A stretch of DNA of 64,000 nt from Sporomusaceae bacterium UBA7701. GTDB taxonomy: Bacteria; Bacillota; Negativicutes; Sporomusales; UBA7701. The stretch covers positions 19,266 to 83,265 of the forward strand of contig DLGF01000014.1 in the NCBI GenBank assembly GCA_002482545.1. The letters run 5' to 3'. Positions within the stretch are counted from its first letter, which is position 1. Every line of letters starts with the position of its first letter. Below the pieces are notes generated by a model. That model was not told the origin of the DNA and did not search any database. It worked only from the letters and a program-made list of their open reading frames with translations. A program made the translations under genes and the position numbers. Shown here piece by piece: positions 1 through 8,892 of the stretch.

Positions 1-764
1 TCCACCGTGGGCTGAAGCACTTCCCGCACCGCCCGCTGCAGCATCGCCGCCGTCATAACCGGAGCCGGCGCATAAGCTCCCATGCCGCCGGTGTTGGGGC
101 CTTGGTCGCCGTCGAACGCCCGCTTGTGATCCTGCGCCGCCACCATGGGGACAACGGTGTAGCCGTCGGTAAAGGCCAGCAAGGAAGCCTCCTCGCCCTG
201 CATGAACTCTTCCACCACCACCCGGGATGAGGCCTCGCCGAAGGCCGCATCCCGGAGCATCATATCCACCGCGGCCTGAGCGGCTTCCACCGTTTCGGCC
301 ACCACCACGCCTTTGCCGGCGGCCAGACCGTCGGCCTTGATCACCACCGGCGCCCCGTTTTCCCGAATATACGCTTTGGCAGCCTCCGCGTCGGAAAATA
401 CGGCAAATCGGGCGGTGGGGATTTTATACTTCGCCATCAAAGCTTTCGCAAAGGCCTTGGAGCTTTCCAGCCTGGCCGCCGCCCTTCCCGGCCCGAACAC
501 CCGGAGGCCCCGCGCGGCGAAGGCGTCGGCCAGGCCGTCGGCCAGTGGCAGTTCCGGTCCCACTACTGTCAGGTCGACGGCCTTGTCCAGGGCAAACGCC
601 ACCAGCGCTTCGCTGTCCCGTACATCAATATTCACACATTCAGCCCAGCGGCTGATGCCCGGATTGCCGGGAGCGCAGTACATTTTCTCCACCTTCGGAC
701 TGGCCGTCAGCTTCCAGGCCAGGGCGTGCTCCCGTCCGCCGCCCCCGATCAGCAATATGCGCAA
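1..764 (-). CDS. purD: Phosphoribosylamine--glycine ligase, N-terminal part (cut by window edge)
   Basis: This is the first 254 residues of GAR synthetase, the ATP-grasp enzyme that joins glycine to 5-phosphoribosylamine in purine synthesis. The family is about 420 residues, so the C-terminal part lies beyond the left edge. The N-terminus reads LRILLIGGGGREHALAW, the conserved glycine-rich PurD start, and APVVIKADGLAAGKGVVV is the ATP-grasp strand. The start is TTG at 764, placed by family alignment and by AAGGAAGTGAG just upstream. It is the last gene of the pur operon in this window, 73 nt after purH. Confidence 0.93.
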   Translation of the reverse strand, partial: MRILLIGGGGREHALAWKLTASPKVEKMYCAPGNPGISRWAECVNIDVRDSEALVAFALDKAVDLTVVGPELPLADGLADAFAARGLRVFGPGRAAARLESSKAFAKALMAKYKIPTARFAVFSDAEAAKAYIRENGAPVVIKADGLAAGKGVVVAETVEAAQAAVDMMLRDAAFGEASSRVVVEEFMQGEEASLLAFTDGYTVVPMVAAQDHKRAFDGDQGPNTGGMGAYAPAPVMTAAMLQRAVREVLQPTV

Positions 765-837
765 AAGCTCACTTCCTTTGCTAATATGTCAATCTACTTC
801 AACCAGTGCCCCATGCTTCTTCCCGCTAGGCCGGGCG

Positions 838-2373
838 TTAATGCTTGAAATGCCGGACGCCGGTAAACACCATGGCAATGCCGTGCTCATCCGCCGCCTG
901 GATGGACTCCTCGTCCCGCACCGAGCCGCCGGGCTGGATGATCGCCGTGATCCCGGCCTTGGCCGCCGCATCCACCGTGTCGCGGAAAGGGAAAAAGGCA
1001 TCCGAGGCCAGTACCGCGCCGTCGGCCTGTTCGCCGGCCTGAGCCAGGGCGATGTTCGCCGCGCCCACCCGGTTCATCTGCCCGGCGCCGACGCCAAGGG
1101 TCCGGTCGCCGGCCGCCACGACGATGGCGTTTGACTTCACATGCTTGACCACGGTCCAGGCAAATTCGAGCTGTCGCCATTCGGCCTCACCGGGCGCCCG
1201 CTTGCTCACCACCCGCATTTCGGACCTGGCGGCATCCCGGAGGTCGGCGTCCTGAACCAAGAGTCCGCCCGACACCTTCTTCATGTCGACCGCTCCAGCC
1301 GCCGGCCCAAAGTCGGCAGCCAGCAGCCGGACGTTTTTCTTCTGGGTCAAAATCGCCAGCGCAGCCTCATCATAATCCGGCGCCACCACCGCCTCGGCGA
1401 ACAGTCCGCTGACCGCCTCGGCGGTCGCCTTGTCCACCGGACGGTTGAAACCGATGATGCCGCCGAAGGCCGACACCGGATCGGCTTCATAGGCCTTGGC
1501 GTAAGCGTCCGCCAGCGTCTCGCCGATGCCGGTTCCGCAGGGATTGGTATGTTTGATGATAGCGGCGGCCGGGCCGGTGAATTCCTTCACGATGGCGTAG
1601 GCGGCTTCCACGTCGACGATATTGTTGAAGGAAAGCTCTTTGCCGTGCAGTTGCCGGGCACTGGCGATTCCCGGCCCGCCAAAGTATTTCTCCCGGTAAA
1701 AGGCGGCCTGCTGATGGGGATTTTCCCCGTAGCGCAGGTCCTGAACCTTCTCATAAACAGGCTGAAAGCTTTGGGGGAATTGCCCCTGCCCCAGTTGTCC
1801 GGCCAGATACCGGGCTATGCAGGCGTCGTATTCCGCAGTATGGCTGAAGGCCTCCCAGGCCAGCTCCATGCGCATTTCCCGGGAAATCTCGCCGGCTTTC
1901 AGCATTTCGAGAATTTTGCCGTAGCGCGCCGGGTTCACCACCACCGCCACGTCGGCGTGATTCTTGGCCGCCGCCCGAATCATGGCCGGTCCGCCGATAT
2001 CGATATTTTCCACCGCCTCCGCCAGGGTGACGCCAGGCTTGGCGATCGTCTGGCGGAAGGGATAGAGATTGACCACCACCATGTCGATTCTCCGGATGTT
2101 GTGTTCCTGCATGGCCTTGACATGCTCGGCGTTGCCGCGGATTGCCAGAATGCCGCCGTGAACATAGGGGTTGAGGGTTTTCACCCGTCCGTCCATAATT
2201 TCGGGAAAGCCGGTGATTTCACTGACGTAAACGACCGGGATACCGGCTTCCCTGATAGTCTTCATCGTGCCGCCGGTGGAGATGATTTCCACGCCCATTC
2301 CGTGCAAGGCCCGGGCCAGTTCAACCACACCGGTTTTATCCGAGACACTGATCAGCGCCCGCTGTATCTTCAT
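838..2373 (-). CDS. purH: Bifunctional AICAR transformylase / IMP cyclohydrolase
   Basis: A 511-residue, full-length enzyme for the last two steps of IMP synthesis. The N-terminal MGS-like cyclohydrolase domain covers roughly residues 1-145, with SVSDKTGVVELA near residue 10 and ISTGGT at 31-36. The C-terminal formyltransferase domain carries RYGENPHQ (214-221) and the catalytic KHTNPCG (274-280). It starts with ATG 9 nt after the purN stop, so the two are co-transcribed. Nothing in the protein looks damaged. Confidence 0.97.
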   Translation of the reverse strand: MKIQRALISVSDKTGVVELARALHGMGVEIISTGGTMKTIREAGIPVVYVSEITGFPEIMDGRVKTLNPYVHGGILAIRGNAEHVKAMQEHNIRRIDMVVVNLYPFRQTIAKPGVTLAEAVENIDIGGPAMIRAAAKNHADVAVVVNPARYGKILEMLKAGEISREMRMELAWEAFSHTAEYDACIARYLAGQLGQGQFPQSFQPVYEKVQDLRYGENPHQQAAFYREKYFGGPGIASARQLHGKELSFNNIVDVEAAYAIVKEFTGPAAAIIKHTNPCGTGIGETLADAYAKAYEADPVSAFGGIIGFNRPVDKATAEAVSGLFAEAVVAPDYDEAALAILTQKKNVRLLAADFGPAAGAVDMKKVSGGLLVQDADLRDAARSEMRVVSKRAPGEAEWRQLEFAWTVVKHVKSNAIVVAAGDRTLGVGAGQMNRVGAANIALAQAGEQADGAVLASDAFFPFRDTVDAAAKAGITAIIQPGGSVRDEESIQAADEHGIAMVFTGVRHFKH

Positions 2374-2382
2374 TTACAGCAC

Positions 2383-3000
2383 CTACCGTTTCTCCGTTAT
2401 GATTACTTTCCGTCCGGAAAGCTGCAGCCGTCCCTCGGCGTACATACCGATCGCCCGGGGGTAGAGAACGTGCTCGACATGAAGAATCCGTTCCGCCAGC
2501 GAATGCTCCGTGTCGTCATCCAGTACCGGCACCGCCTCCTGGAGGATAATCGGGCCGGTGTCCATGCCTTCGTCGACAAAATGAACGGTGCAGCCCGAGA
2601 CTTTGACCCCGTAGCGGATCGCCTGGGCCTGCGCGTCCAGTCCCGGAAAGGCCGGCAGCAGCGAAGGGTGGATATTCATGATCCGGCCGGAAAACCGGCT
2701 GATAAACTCCGAGCCGAGGATGCGCATAAACCCGGCGAGGACGACCAGCTCGGCGTGATGAAGGTTGAGTTCGGCGGCCACCGCCTGTTCGAAGCTGTGC
2801 TTATCGGGGTAATTTTGCCGTTCGACGACCGCGGTGGCGATGTCGAACCCTTTCACCCGCTTTAGGGCCGGCGCAGCGGGATTGTCGCTGATGACCACCC
2901 CGATCTTGGCCTTCAAGCGTTCGGCCAGAATGGCGTCCAGAATCGCCTGCAGGTTACTGCCGCGGCCTGACGCCAGGATTCCCAGCACCGTCCTATTCAT
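2383..3000 (-). CDS. purN: Phosphoribosylglycinamide formyltransferase (GART)
   Basis: A 205-residue PurN that moves a formyl group from 10-formyl-THF to GAR. It shows the N-terminal phosphate-binding motif GILASGRGSNLQAI, the catalytic NIHPSLLPAFPG block (Asn and His), and the Asp of DEGMDTGPI. The length is normal. Its start overlaps the end of purM by 8 nt, which implies translational coupling within the pur operon. Confidence 0.96.
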   Translation of the reverse strand: MNRTVLGILASGRGSNLQAILDAILAERLKAKIGVVISDNPAAPALKRVKGFDIATAVVERQNYPDKHSFEQAVAAELNLHHAELVVLAGFMRILGSEFISRFSGRIMNIHPSLLPAFPGLDAQAQAIRYGVKVSGCTVHFVDEGMDTGPIILQEAVPVLDDDTEHSLAERILHVEHVLYPRAIGMYAEGRLQLSGRKVIITEKR

Positions 3001-4045
3001 CGAACACGCCTCCCCGGATGGTTACCGACCGCTGCCCCGCCACCACCCGGCCAATCCGGTAGGACGCCTCCCCCTGGTCGGCAAGGAAGCGCTGCAGCGG
3101 GGCGGCCTCGCCCTCCGGCACGATGAGCATCATGCCGATCCCCATGTTGAAGGTCCGGAACATTTCAGCCCAGGCCACATTTCCCCAAGCCTGCAGCAAG
3201 GAAAAAATCCGCGGCTGCGGCCAGGCCGCGCCGTCGACCTCCACGCCGCAGCCTTCCGGGAGCACCCTGGGGATATTGTCGTAAAAGCCGCCGCCGGTGA
3301 TATGGACCATCCCCCGGATATCAAACCGGGGAAACAGCGGCAGACAAACCTTCGGATAGAGGCGAGTCGGGGTCAGGAGTTCCTCGCCCAGGGACTGGCC
3401 GAGCTCGGGGATTAGATCGCCGGGCTGGAAGCCCTTTAGCTCAAAACATATTTTGCGTACCAGCGAATAGCCGTTGGAGTGAAGACCGCTCGACGGCAGG
3501 CCGATGAGCACATCCCCCGGAGCGATCCGGCTCCCGGTGATGAGGCGGCTCCTGTCGACAATCCCTACGGCGAACCCGGCGATATCGTACTCCCCCTCGG
3601 GGTAAAACCCGGCCATCTCCGCCGTTTCGCCGCCGATCAGCGCGCAGCCCGACTCCCGGCAGGCGCCGGCGACTCCGCCGACGATAGCGGCGACCTTTTC
3701 CGGCTCAAGCCTGCCTACCGCCAGATAATCCAGGAAGAACAGCGGCTCCGCCCCCTGGACGAGAATATCGTTAACGCACATGGCCACCGCATCCTGGCCG
3801 ATGGTATCGTGCCGGTCCAGCATGAACGCCAGGCGGAGCTTGGTCCCCACTCCATCGGTGCCGCTCACCAGAACGGGATCTTTATACTTGGTCAGATTGA
3901 GCGCAAAAAGTCCGCCGAACCCGCCCAGGTCCCCCAGGACCTCCGGGCGATGCGTCGACCGCACGTGTTTTTTCATCAGTTCGACGGCGCGGTTGCCGGC
4001 ATCGACATCCACGCCGGCCTGCCGGTAAGTCAGCATTTCCTTCAT
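2993..4045 (-). CDS. purM: Phosphoribosylformylglycinamidine cyclo-ligase (AIR synthetase)
   Basis: A 350-residue PurM that closes the imidazole ring of AIR using ATP. Family signatures are LVSGTDGVGTKLRLA near residue 60, GGETAEMAGFYPEGEYDIAG near the middle, and ITGGGFYDNIPRVLP in the C-terminal domain. The ATG overlaps the purF stop in an ATGA junction and the 3' end overlaps purN, so purF-M-N form a tightly coupled stretch. Confidence 0.96.
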   Translation of the reverse strand: MKEMLTYRQAGVDVDAGNRAVELMKKHVRSTHRPEVLGDLGGFGGLFALNLTKYKDPVLVSGTDGVGTKLRLAFMLDRHDTIGQDAVAMCVNDILVQGAEPLFFLDYLAVGRLEPEKVAAIVGGVAGACRESGCALIGGETAEMAGFYPEGEYDIAGFAVGIVDRSRLITGSRIAPGDVLIGLPSSGLHSNGYSLVRKICFELKGFQPGDLIPELGQSLGEELLTPTRLYPKVCLPLFPRFDIRGMVHITGGGFYDNIPRVLPEGCGVEVDGAAWPQPRIFSLLQAWGNVAWAEMFRTFNMGIGMMLIVPEGEAAPLQRFLADQGEASYRIGRVVAGQRSVTIRGGVFDE

Positions 4046-5499
4046 TGCGCACCACCCTTCCTTTGGCGATCGGAGCCGGGCTCAAAGACGTATTTGGCGC
4101 TGGAGACCTCTGCATCGCAGGGGGTGTGGCAGGGATAGTCGCTGTTGAAGCAGGCGTAGCACATCTGGTCGAACTTGATGTTGGCCAGCGTGTCCTGCAG
4201 CCCTTCCTGCGACAAGTAGTAGAGTGAATCGGCCCCGATAAAGCGGCAGATTTCCTCGACCTTTTTCGTCGCGGCGATCAGTTCCTTGCGCACCGCCGTA
4301 TCAATGCCATAGTAACAGGGATAGGCGATCGGCGGCGAACTCACGCACATATGCACCGCCACAGCCCCGGCCTCCTTCAGCATCCGGACGATCTTGCCGC
4401 TGGTCGTGCCGCGCACGATGGAGTCGTCGACCATAATGATCGATTTGCCGTTGACCACCGACCGGACGGCGTTCAACTTGATTCTTACTCCTAAATCGCG
4501 GTGCTTTTGCTCCGGCTGGATAAACGTCCGCCCGATATACCGGTTCTTCATCAAGCCTTCCGCAAAGGGAATTCCCGACTCAAAGCTATATCCCAGCGCC
4601 GCTGTCGTACCCGAGTCGGGCACGGAGATCACAATATCAGCTTTGAACCCGCTTTCGCAGGCCAGCCGCCGGCCCATATCAAAGCGGGCCTGATACACGC
4701 TCTGCCCGTCGATCACGCTGTCCGGCCGGGCAAAATATATATACTCGAAGACGCACAAGGCGCGGCGGTCGCCTTGGGCGAACCGCACCGACCGCAGGCC
4801 GTTGTCGTCGATGATCACCATCTCACCCGGCTCCACGTCCCGCACCAGTTCGGCGCCGACCGTGTCCAGGGCGCAGGACTCCGACGCGAGCACCCAGCCA
4901 CCGTTCAGCTTGCCGATGCACAGCGGTCTGAAGCCGTGCGGATCACGGACGCCGATCAGCTCTTTCCCGGTCATGATCACCAGGCAATAGGCTCCTTGGA
5001 TTTGCGCCAGACTTTCGGTTATTTTCTCCTCCACGCCCGTTTTTTTGGACCGGGCGATCAAGTTCACCAGCACTTCACTGTCGATGGAGGTTTGAAACAC
5101 GCTGCCCTGCTTTTCAAGCTCCGCCCGGATTTCTTTCGCATTCGTCAGATTTCCGTTGTGGGCCAGACTGATCTGACCCCCGGAATAGGATACCAAAAGC
5201 GGCTGGGTATTGACCAGCAGGCTGGAACCGGTGGTGGAATAGCGGACATGGCCGATGGCGATATTCGCCTCAGGCAGCGCCGGCAGCCCCTGCCGGAATA
5301 CCTCGTTCACCAGACCCATCCCCCGTTGAATATCCATGACCGTTCCGTCGGTCACCGTAATGCCCGCGCTTTCCTGCCCCCGGTGCTGGAGAGCGTAGAT
5401 CCCCCAATAAGTGGTCAGCGCTACGTTATCGTGGCGGGAATATACGCCAAAGATGCCACATTCCTCGCGCGGTTTATCGTTCTCGTCATCGTAGAACAC
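4042..5499 (-). CDS. purF: Amidophosphoribosyltransferase
   Basis: A 485-residue glutamine PRPP amidotransferase, the committed step of purine synthesis. A 13-residue propeptide precedes Cys14 of CGIFGVY, the Ntn-type glutaminase nucleophile exposed by processing. The PRPP loop is IIMVDDSIVRGTTSGK. C-terminal cysteines in QMCYACFNSDYPC match the Fe-S type found in the Bacillus enzyme. It sits 38 nt downstream of purC and overlaps purM. Known feedback by purine nucleotides would add to the leader control of this operon. Confidence 0.97.
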   Translation of the reverse strand: MFYDDENDKPREECGIFGVYSRHDNVALTTYWGIYALQHRGQESAGITVTDGTVMDIQRGMGLVNEVFRQGLPALPEANIAIGHVRYSTTGSSLLVNTQPLLVSYSGGQISLAHNGNLTNAKEIRAELEKQGSVFQTSIDSEVLVNLIARSKKTGVEEKITESLAQIQGAYCLVIMTGKELIGVRDPHGFRPLCIGKLNGGWVLASESCALDTVGAELVRDVEPGEMVIIDDNGLRSVRFAQGDRRALCVFEYIYFARPDSVIDGQSVYQARFDMGRRLACESGFKADIVISVPDSGTTAALGYSFESGIPFAEGLMKNRYIGRTFIQPEQKHRDLGVRIKLNAVRSVVNGKSIIMVDDSIVRGTTSGKIVRMLKEAGAVAVHMCVSSPPIAYPCYYGIDTAVRKELIAATKKVEEICRFIGADSLYYLSQEGLQDTLANIKFDQMCYACFNSDYPCHTPCDAEVSSAKYVFEPGSDRQRKGGAQ

Positions 5500-5537
5500 G
5501 CAGTGTCTCTCCTCCCTGGGCTGCGGCAGCGCCGCTT

Positions 5538-6248
5538 TTATTCCATCTTCTCGCCGGTCAGGCGGAACAGTACTTCCTTATAGGCCTCTTCCACATCCCC
5601 CAGGTCGCGGCGGAAGCGGTCCTTATCCAGCTTCTGGCCGGTCTCGCTGTCCCAGAAGCGGCAGGTGTCGGGCGAAATCTCGTCTCCCAGCAGCAACTCG
5701 CCGTTGTGCAGGCCGAATTCCAGTTTGAAATCGATGAGTTCGAGCTTCTTGCCTTTCAGGTATTCGCTCAGAATGGCGTTGATTTTCAATCCGTATTCCT
5801 GAATGGCTTTCAGTTGTTCATCGGTCGCCAGCCCCATGGCCTTGGCGTGGTATTCGTTAATGAGGGGATCGCCCAGATCGTCGTTTTTATAGTAAAGCTC
5901 GACCACCGGCACAGGGAGCTTCTTGCCTTCCTCCCACCCGATCCGCTTGGCTAGGCTGCCGGCGGTGATATTGCGCATCACGACTTCGATCGCCAGAATG
6001 TCCAGTTTCTTCACCAGCATCTCCCGGTCGCTGACCAGACGGACAAAGTGGTGGGGAATGCCGTGCTCGGCCAGCAGGTTGAAAAAGAACGCCGAAATTT
6101 TGTTGTTGAGCACGCCTTTATTGAGGATGGTTCCCTTTTTTACGCCGTTGAAAGCCGTCGCGTCATCCTTGAAATAGACCAGAAACTCATCGGGATTATC
6201 GGTGGCGAATACCTTTTTAGCCTTTCCTTCATACAGCATGTTTCCCAT
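5538..6248 (-). CDS. purC: SAICAR synthetase
   Basis: A 236-residue phosphoribosylaminoimidazole-succinocarboxamide synthase of normal length. It begins LYEGKAKKVFATDNPDE, the typical ATP-binding start, and contains the family signature LELIDFKLEFGLHNGELLLG (about residues 170-190) followed by DEISPDTCRFWD. The ATG lies 11 nt after the purE stop, so it belongs to the same operon. It adds aspartate to CAIR. Confidence 0.96.
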   Translation of the reverse strand: MGNMLYEGKAKKVFATDNPDEFLVYFKDDATAFNGVKKGTILNKGVLNNKISAFFFNLLAEHGIPHHFVRLVSDREMLVKKLDILAIEVVMRNITAGSLAKRIGWEEGKKLPVPVVELYYKNDDLGDPLINEYHAKAMGLATDEQLKAIQEYGLKINAILSEYLKGKKLELIDFKLEFGLHNGELLLGDEISPDTCRFWDSETGQKLDKDRFRRDLGDVEEAYKEVLFRLTGEKME

Positions 6249-6259
6249 AGTAAACCCTC

Positions 6260-6760
6260 CTATTGTTTATTTTTCTGCATCTCCGCCGCTACCCTGGCGG
6301 CCTTGCGTTCCACTTCAGCCGCCATCTGCCCGCGGTATGAAGTCAGTTTTTCCCGCAGCCCCGGGTTGGCGGCGGCCAGAATCTGCACCGCGAACAGCGC
6401 CGCGTTTTTCGCTCCGTTGATCGCCATCGTGGCCACCGGGATTCCGGACGGCATCTGCACGATGCTCAGCAGGGCGTCCAGGCCGCCCAGCGAGGTGCTG
6501 TTCACCGGAACGCCGATGACCGGCAGGGTCGTGAAGCTCGCCACGACGCCCGGCAAATGAGCGGCGGCGCCGGCGGCGGCGATGATGGCGCCTACGCCCC
6601 GTTCGGCGGCGGTGGCGGCAAACTCGTGAACCTTGTCCGGCGTGCGGTGGGCCGAGGCCACGATGACCTCACAGCCGACACCGAACTCAGCCAGTGTTTT
6701 TACCGCCGGTTCCATGACCGGCAAATCGGAGTCGCTTCCCATAATAATGGCCACTTTCAT
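6260..6760 (-). CDS. purE: N5-carboxyaminoimidazole ribonucleotide mutase (class I PurE)
   Basis: A 166-residue class I PurE. The N-terminal IIMGSDSDLPVM loop and SAHRTPDKV are the CAIR-binding signatures. Class I PurE normally pairs with PurK, which is not in this window. It is the first biosynthetic gene after pbuG, separated by 137 nt that hold a stem-loop and a possible secondary promoter. The C-terminus is short and rich in Lys and Ala, and otherwise ordinary. Confidence 0.95.
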   Translation of the reverse strand: MKVAIIMGSDSDLPVMEPAVKTLAEFGVGCEVIVASAHRTPDKVHEFAATAAERGVGAIIAAAGAAAHLPGVVASFTTLPVIGVPVNSTSLGGLDALLSIVQMPSGIPVATMAINGAKNAALFAVQILAAANPGLREKLTSYRGQMAAEVERKAARVAAEMQKNKQ

Positions 6761-6789
6761 TCGATACGCCCCCTCAAGCGGCCGGCGGC

Positions 6790-6850
6790 AGCGCCTCTCC
6801 GGGCATCCACCGGCCTGAATCTCTAAATATTAGTATGGCTTAGTTTGCTA
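6790..6850 (-). promoter_or_regulatory. Possible internal promoter ahead of purE
   Basis: On the minus strand TTGTTA (4/6 to the -35 consensus) is followed after 16 nt by TAATAT (4/6 to the -10 consensus), just downstream of the pbuG-purE stem-loop. It is a weak match and could give purE some expression independent of the riboswitch leader. Confidence 0.25.
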
Positions 6851-6856
6851 ACAACC

Positions 6857-6890
6857 CGCGCCCGGTTTTCACCGGGCGCGCTATTTTTTT
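6857..6890 (+). terminator. Stem-loop between pbuG and purE
   Basis: A perfect 10-bp stem (CGCGCCCGGT / ACCGGGCGCG) with a 4-nt loop. The T-run lies on the plus side (CTATTTTTTT), where no gene is read. On the minus strand, the direction of the operon, the stem is followed only by GGTTGTTAG. It would therefore be at best a partial terminator or an RNA-processing hairpin that lowers pur expression relative to pbuG. Confidence 0.5.
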
Positions 6891-6897
6891 CGCTATG

Positions 6898-8268
6898 CTA
6901 TTCGTTGAGGAAAATAAATCTTGCAACCACCAGAACCGCCAGAACATACACAATCCAGTGGACATCCCGGCCGCGTCCGCTGATCAGCTTCAGCAGCGGA
7001 TACATCACCAGACCGGCGGAAATCCCGTTGGCGATGCTGTAGGTGAACGGCATCAGCGCGATGGTCAGGAAAGCCGGGAGGCTCTCGGTAAAGTCGTTGA
7101 AGTCAATATGGCGCACCGATTCCATCATCAGCGCCCCCACAATGATCAGGGCCGGAGCGGTGGCGGCGTCGGGAATCAGCCCCGCAAGCGGCGTGAAGAA
7201 CAACGCCAGGAGGAACAGCCCGCCGCAGGTTACGGCGGTGAGGCCGGTGCGGCCGCCGGCGCCGACCCCGGCGGCGCTTTCGACATACGCAGTGATCGTG
7301 CTGGTGCCCAGCATGGCCCCCAGGCTGACGCCGGTGGCGTCAACCAGCATGGCTTTGCCGATGCCGGGGAAATTGCCCTTCTTGTCCATCAGGCCGGCCT
7401 TGGAGGCGGTGCCTACCAGCGTGCCCATGGTATCGAACAGTTCGACAAAAGTAAAGGTGAAAATGATCGTGAACAGCCCCATGCTCAATGCGCCCTTGAT
7501 GTCCAGCGCCAGGAAGGCGTTTTGGCTGAAATTCGGCATGGCCACCGGGCTGAAGCCGGCGGGAATCTGGACAATGCCCATGATTATGGCCAGAATCGTG
7601 GTGGTCAGAATGCCGATCAGCATCGAGCCTTTCACGTTGCGGGCCATAAGGACGCCGATGAAAATAAGGCCGAACACGGCAAGAAGCACTTGTTTGTCAG
7701 CCAGCTTACCCATCTCGATGATGGTTTCGAAATAAAGCGGCGTACCGTTGCCCTTGGCGGCGATAATCTTTTCCAAGGTAGGCGGAATGAGCGACAGGCG
7801 GATGCTCATCAGCCCGGAAAGCTTCAGGCCGATAATGGTGATGAACAGGCCGATGCCGACGGTGATGGCATGCTTGAGCGAGGCCGGCATGCCTTCGACC
7901 AGCAGCTGGCGGACTTGGGTAACGGTAAGTAAGATAAAGATCAGGCCGGAGATAAAGACCGCGCCCAGAGCCACTTGCCAGGATACGCCCATCCCTATGA
8001 CTACCGTGAAAGCGTAGAAGGCGTTCAGACCCATGCCGGGAGCTAACGCTATGGGGTAGTTGACGAACAGCCCCATCATGATGGTGACAATGCCGGCGCC
8101 GATGGCGGTGGCAAGGAGCACGGCATTCTTGTCCATTCCGGCCGCGCTGAGGATGCTGGGATTGACGAACAGGATGTAGGCCATCGTCATGAACGTCGTC
8201 ATTCCCGCCATGATTTCCGTTTTGGCGTCGGTTTTCCGCGCTTGAAGCGCAAACAGTTTTTCCAGCAT
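6898..8268 (-). CDS. pbuG: NCS2-type guanine/hypoxanthine permease
   Basis: A 456-residue multi-pass membrane permease of the AzgA/PbuG branch of the NCS2 family, which imports guanine or hypoxanthine with protons. The start MLEKLFALQARKTDAKTEIMAGMTTFMTMAYILFVNP is family-typical in its first twenty residues, and ATG 8268 has GGGAGA ahead of it. The reading frame is open further upstream, but that part lies in the riboswitch leader. About 12 hydrophobic segments are visible. It is the first gene behind the tandem riboswitch, so salvage import and de novo synthesis are switched together. Confidence 0.92.
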   Translation of the reverse strand: MLEKLFALQARKTDAKTEIMAGMTTFMTMAYILFVNPSILSAAGMDKNAVLLATAIGAGIVTIMMGLFVNYPIALAPGMGLNAFYAFTVVIGMGVSWQVALGAVFISGLIFILLTVTQVRQLLVEGMPASLKHAITVGIGLFITIIGLKLSGLMSIRLSLIPPTLEKIIAAKGNGTPLYFETIIEMGKLADKQVLLAVFGLIFIGVLMARNVKGSMLIGILTTTILAIIMGIVQIPAGFSPVAMPNFSQNAFLALDIKGALSMGLFTIIFTFTFVELFDTMGTLVGTASKAGLMDKKGNFPGIGKAMLVDATGVSLGAMLGTSTITAYVESAAGVGAGGRTGLTAVTCGGLFLLALFFTPLAGLIPDAATAPALIIVGALMMESVRHIDFNDFTESLPAFLTIALMPFTYSIANGISAGLVMYPLLKLISGRGRDVHWIVYVLAVLVVARFIFLNE

Positions 8269-8340
8269 AATTGTCTCCCTTTCCCATAAAAGTCTAAAAC
8301 TGTTTTCCAGTATACCCCTCACCGAACGATTCTATCACCT

Positions 8341-8407
8341 CCAGAAAAACCAATAGCCCGGACGGGAAAGTCTTTCTCGTAAGGAGCGAAACTTCCCCGC
8401 CCGGGCT
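8341..8407 (-). terminator. Riboswitch-controlled intrinsic terminator ahead of pbuG
   Basis: On the minus strand GCCCGGGCGGGGAAG pairs with CTTTCCCGTCCGGGC around a loop of about 21 nt and is followed by GGTTTTTCT. The 5' arm is also the 3' end of the ykkC-type aptamer. Ligand binding there should sequester the arm and allow read-through. Confidence 0.85.
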
Positions 8408-8518
8408 TTTATCCCTTCGGTGTGGCGTCACTGGAACACCTGTACCACTCGGTCGCAAACCGCAGCTACCCCCTCTCTTTGTGGCGAGGGGTCGCCGCGC
8501 GGAACCCTAGGTACACTT
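8395..8518 (-). ncRNA. ykkC-type riboswitch aptamer, probably the PRPP-sensing subtype
   Basis: Read on the minus strand, the leader has the hallmark ykkC blocks in order: GTGTACCTAGGGTTCCG, then GCGACCGAGTGGTACAGGTG, then ACACCGAAGGGATAAAAGCC leading into CCGGG. Members of this class sense guanidine, ppGpp or PRPP. PRPP is inferred from the immediately preceding guanine aptamer and the downstream purine genes, because guanine-PRPP tandems are a described arrangement. The subtype could not be proven by eye. Confidence 0.82.
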
Positions 8519-8519
8519 T

Positions 8520-8590
8520 CACCCGTAGTCAGGCAATTTACGGTCGCCTGGTAGAAACTCTTGAGCCATATCCTCAATATTATACGAGCA
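8520..8590 (-). ncRNA. Guanine riboswitch aptamer
   Basis: The minus strand carries a full purine-riboswitch aptamer: P1 GCTCGTA/TACGGGT, J1/2 TATAAT, P2 TTGAG/CTCAA with the GATATGG loop, J2/3 GTTTCTACC, P3 AGGC/GCCT with loop GACCGTAAATT, then J3/1 GACTA. The C in GACTA is at the base-specificity position, which indicates guanine or hypoxanthine rather than adenine. It begins about 14 nt after the expected transcription start. Confidence 0.93.
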
Positions 8591-8610
8591 ATATTCTGTT
8601 TTACACATAT

Positions 8611-8640
8611 ATTGTAGCAGCAGGCGACAAATCGTGTCAA
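8611..8640 (-). promoter_or_regulatory. Sigma-A promoter for the pbuG-pur operon
   Basis: On the minus strand TTGACA (8640-8635) and TACAAT (8616-8611) are spaced by 18 nt. Transcription would start near 8604, giving a leader of about 336 nt that contains both aptamers and the terminator. Confidence 0.85.
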
Positions 8641-8825
8641 CGAAAAAATGAACTTTATTCCGTTATAAATTTTAAATGTTCGACTTTTCCGAATCCTCCC
8701 GCACCATCGGACCGGATGGAATTGTGAACAATTGTTCTATATTTATAACATTTAGTACTATTATAGATATTCTTTATAATCAAAGGAATTTTAAAATTTT
8801 TATTAATGAATGTTCGGAAAATGGA

Positions 8826-8854
8826 TTGTTTTTATCATTTTGAGGCCGTATAAT
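8826..8854 (+). promoter_or_regulatory. Sigma-A promoter for the glycine reductase operon
   Basis: TTGTTT (8826-8831) and TATAAT (8849-8854) are spaced by exactly 17 nt, about 40 nt upstream of the glycine riboswitch. The 8641-8825 stretch before it is A+T-rich and holds no gene that I can support. Confidence 0.75.
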
Positions 8855-8892
8855 GAATTTAGGGATTTATCTGAAAATTGCATATACCGGAT

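Noticed and set aside
1141..2865. A 574-codon plus-strand open frame across purH and purN
   Set aside because: It is the antisense of two intact, family-matching genes in G+C-rich DNA, has no ribosome site and resembles nothing.
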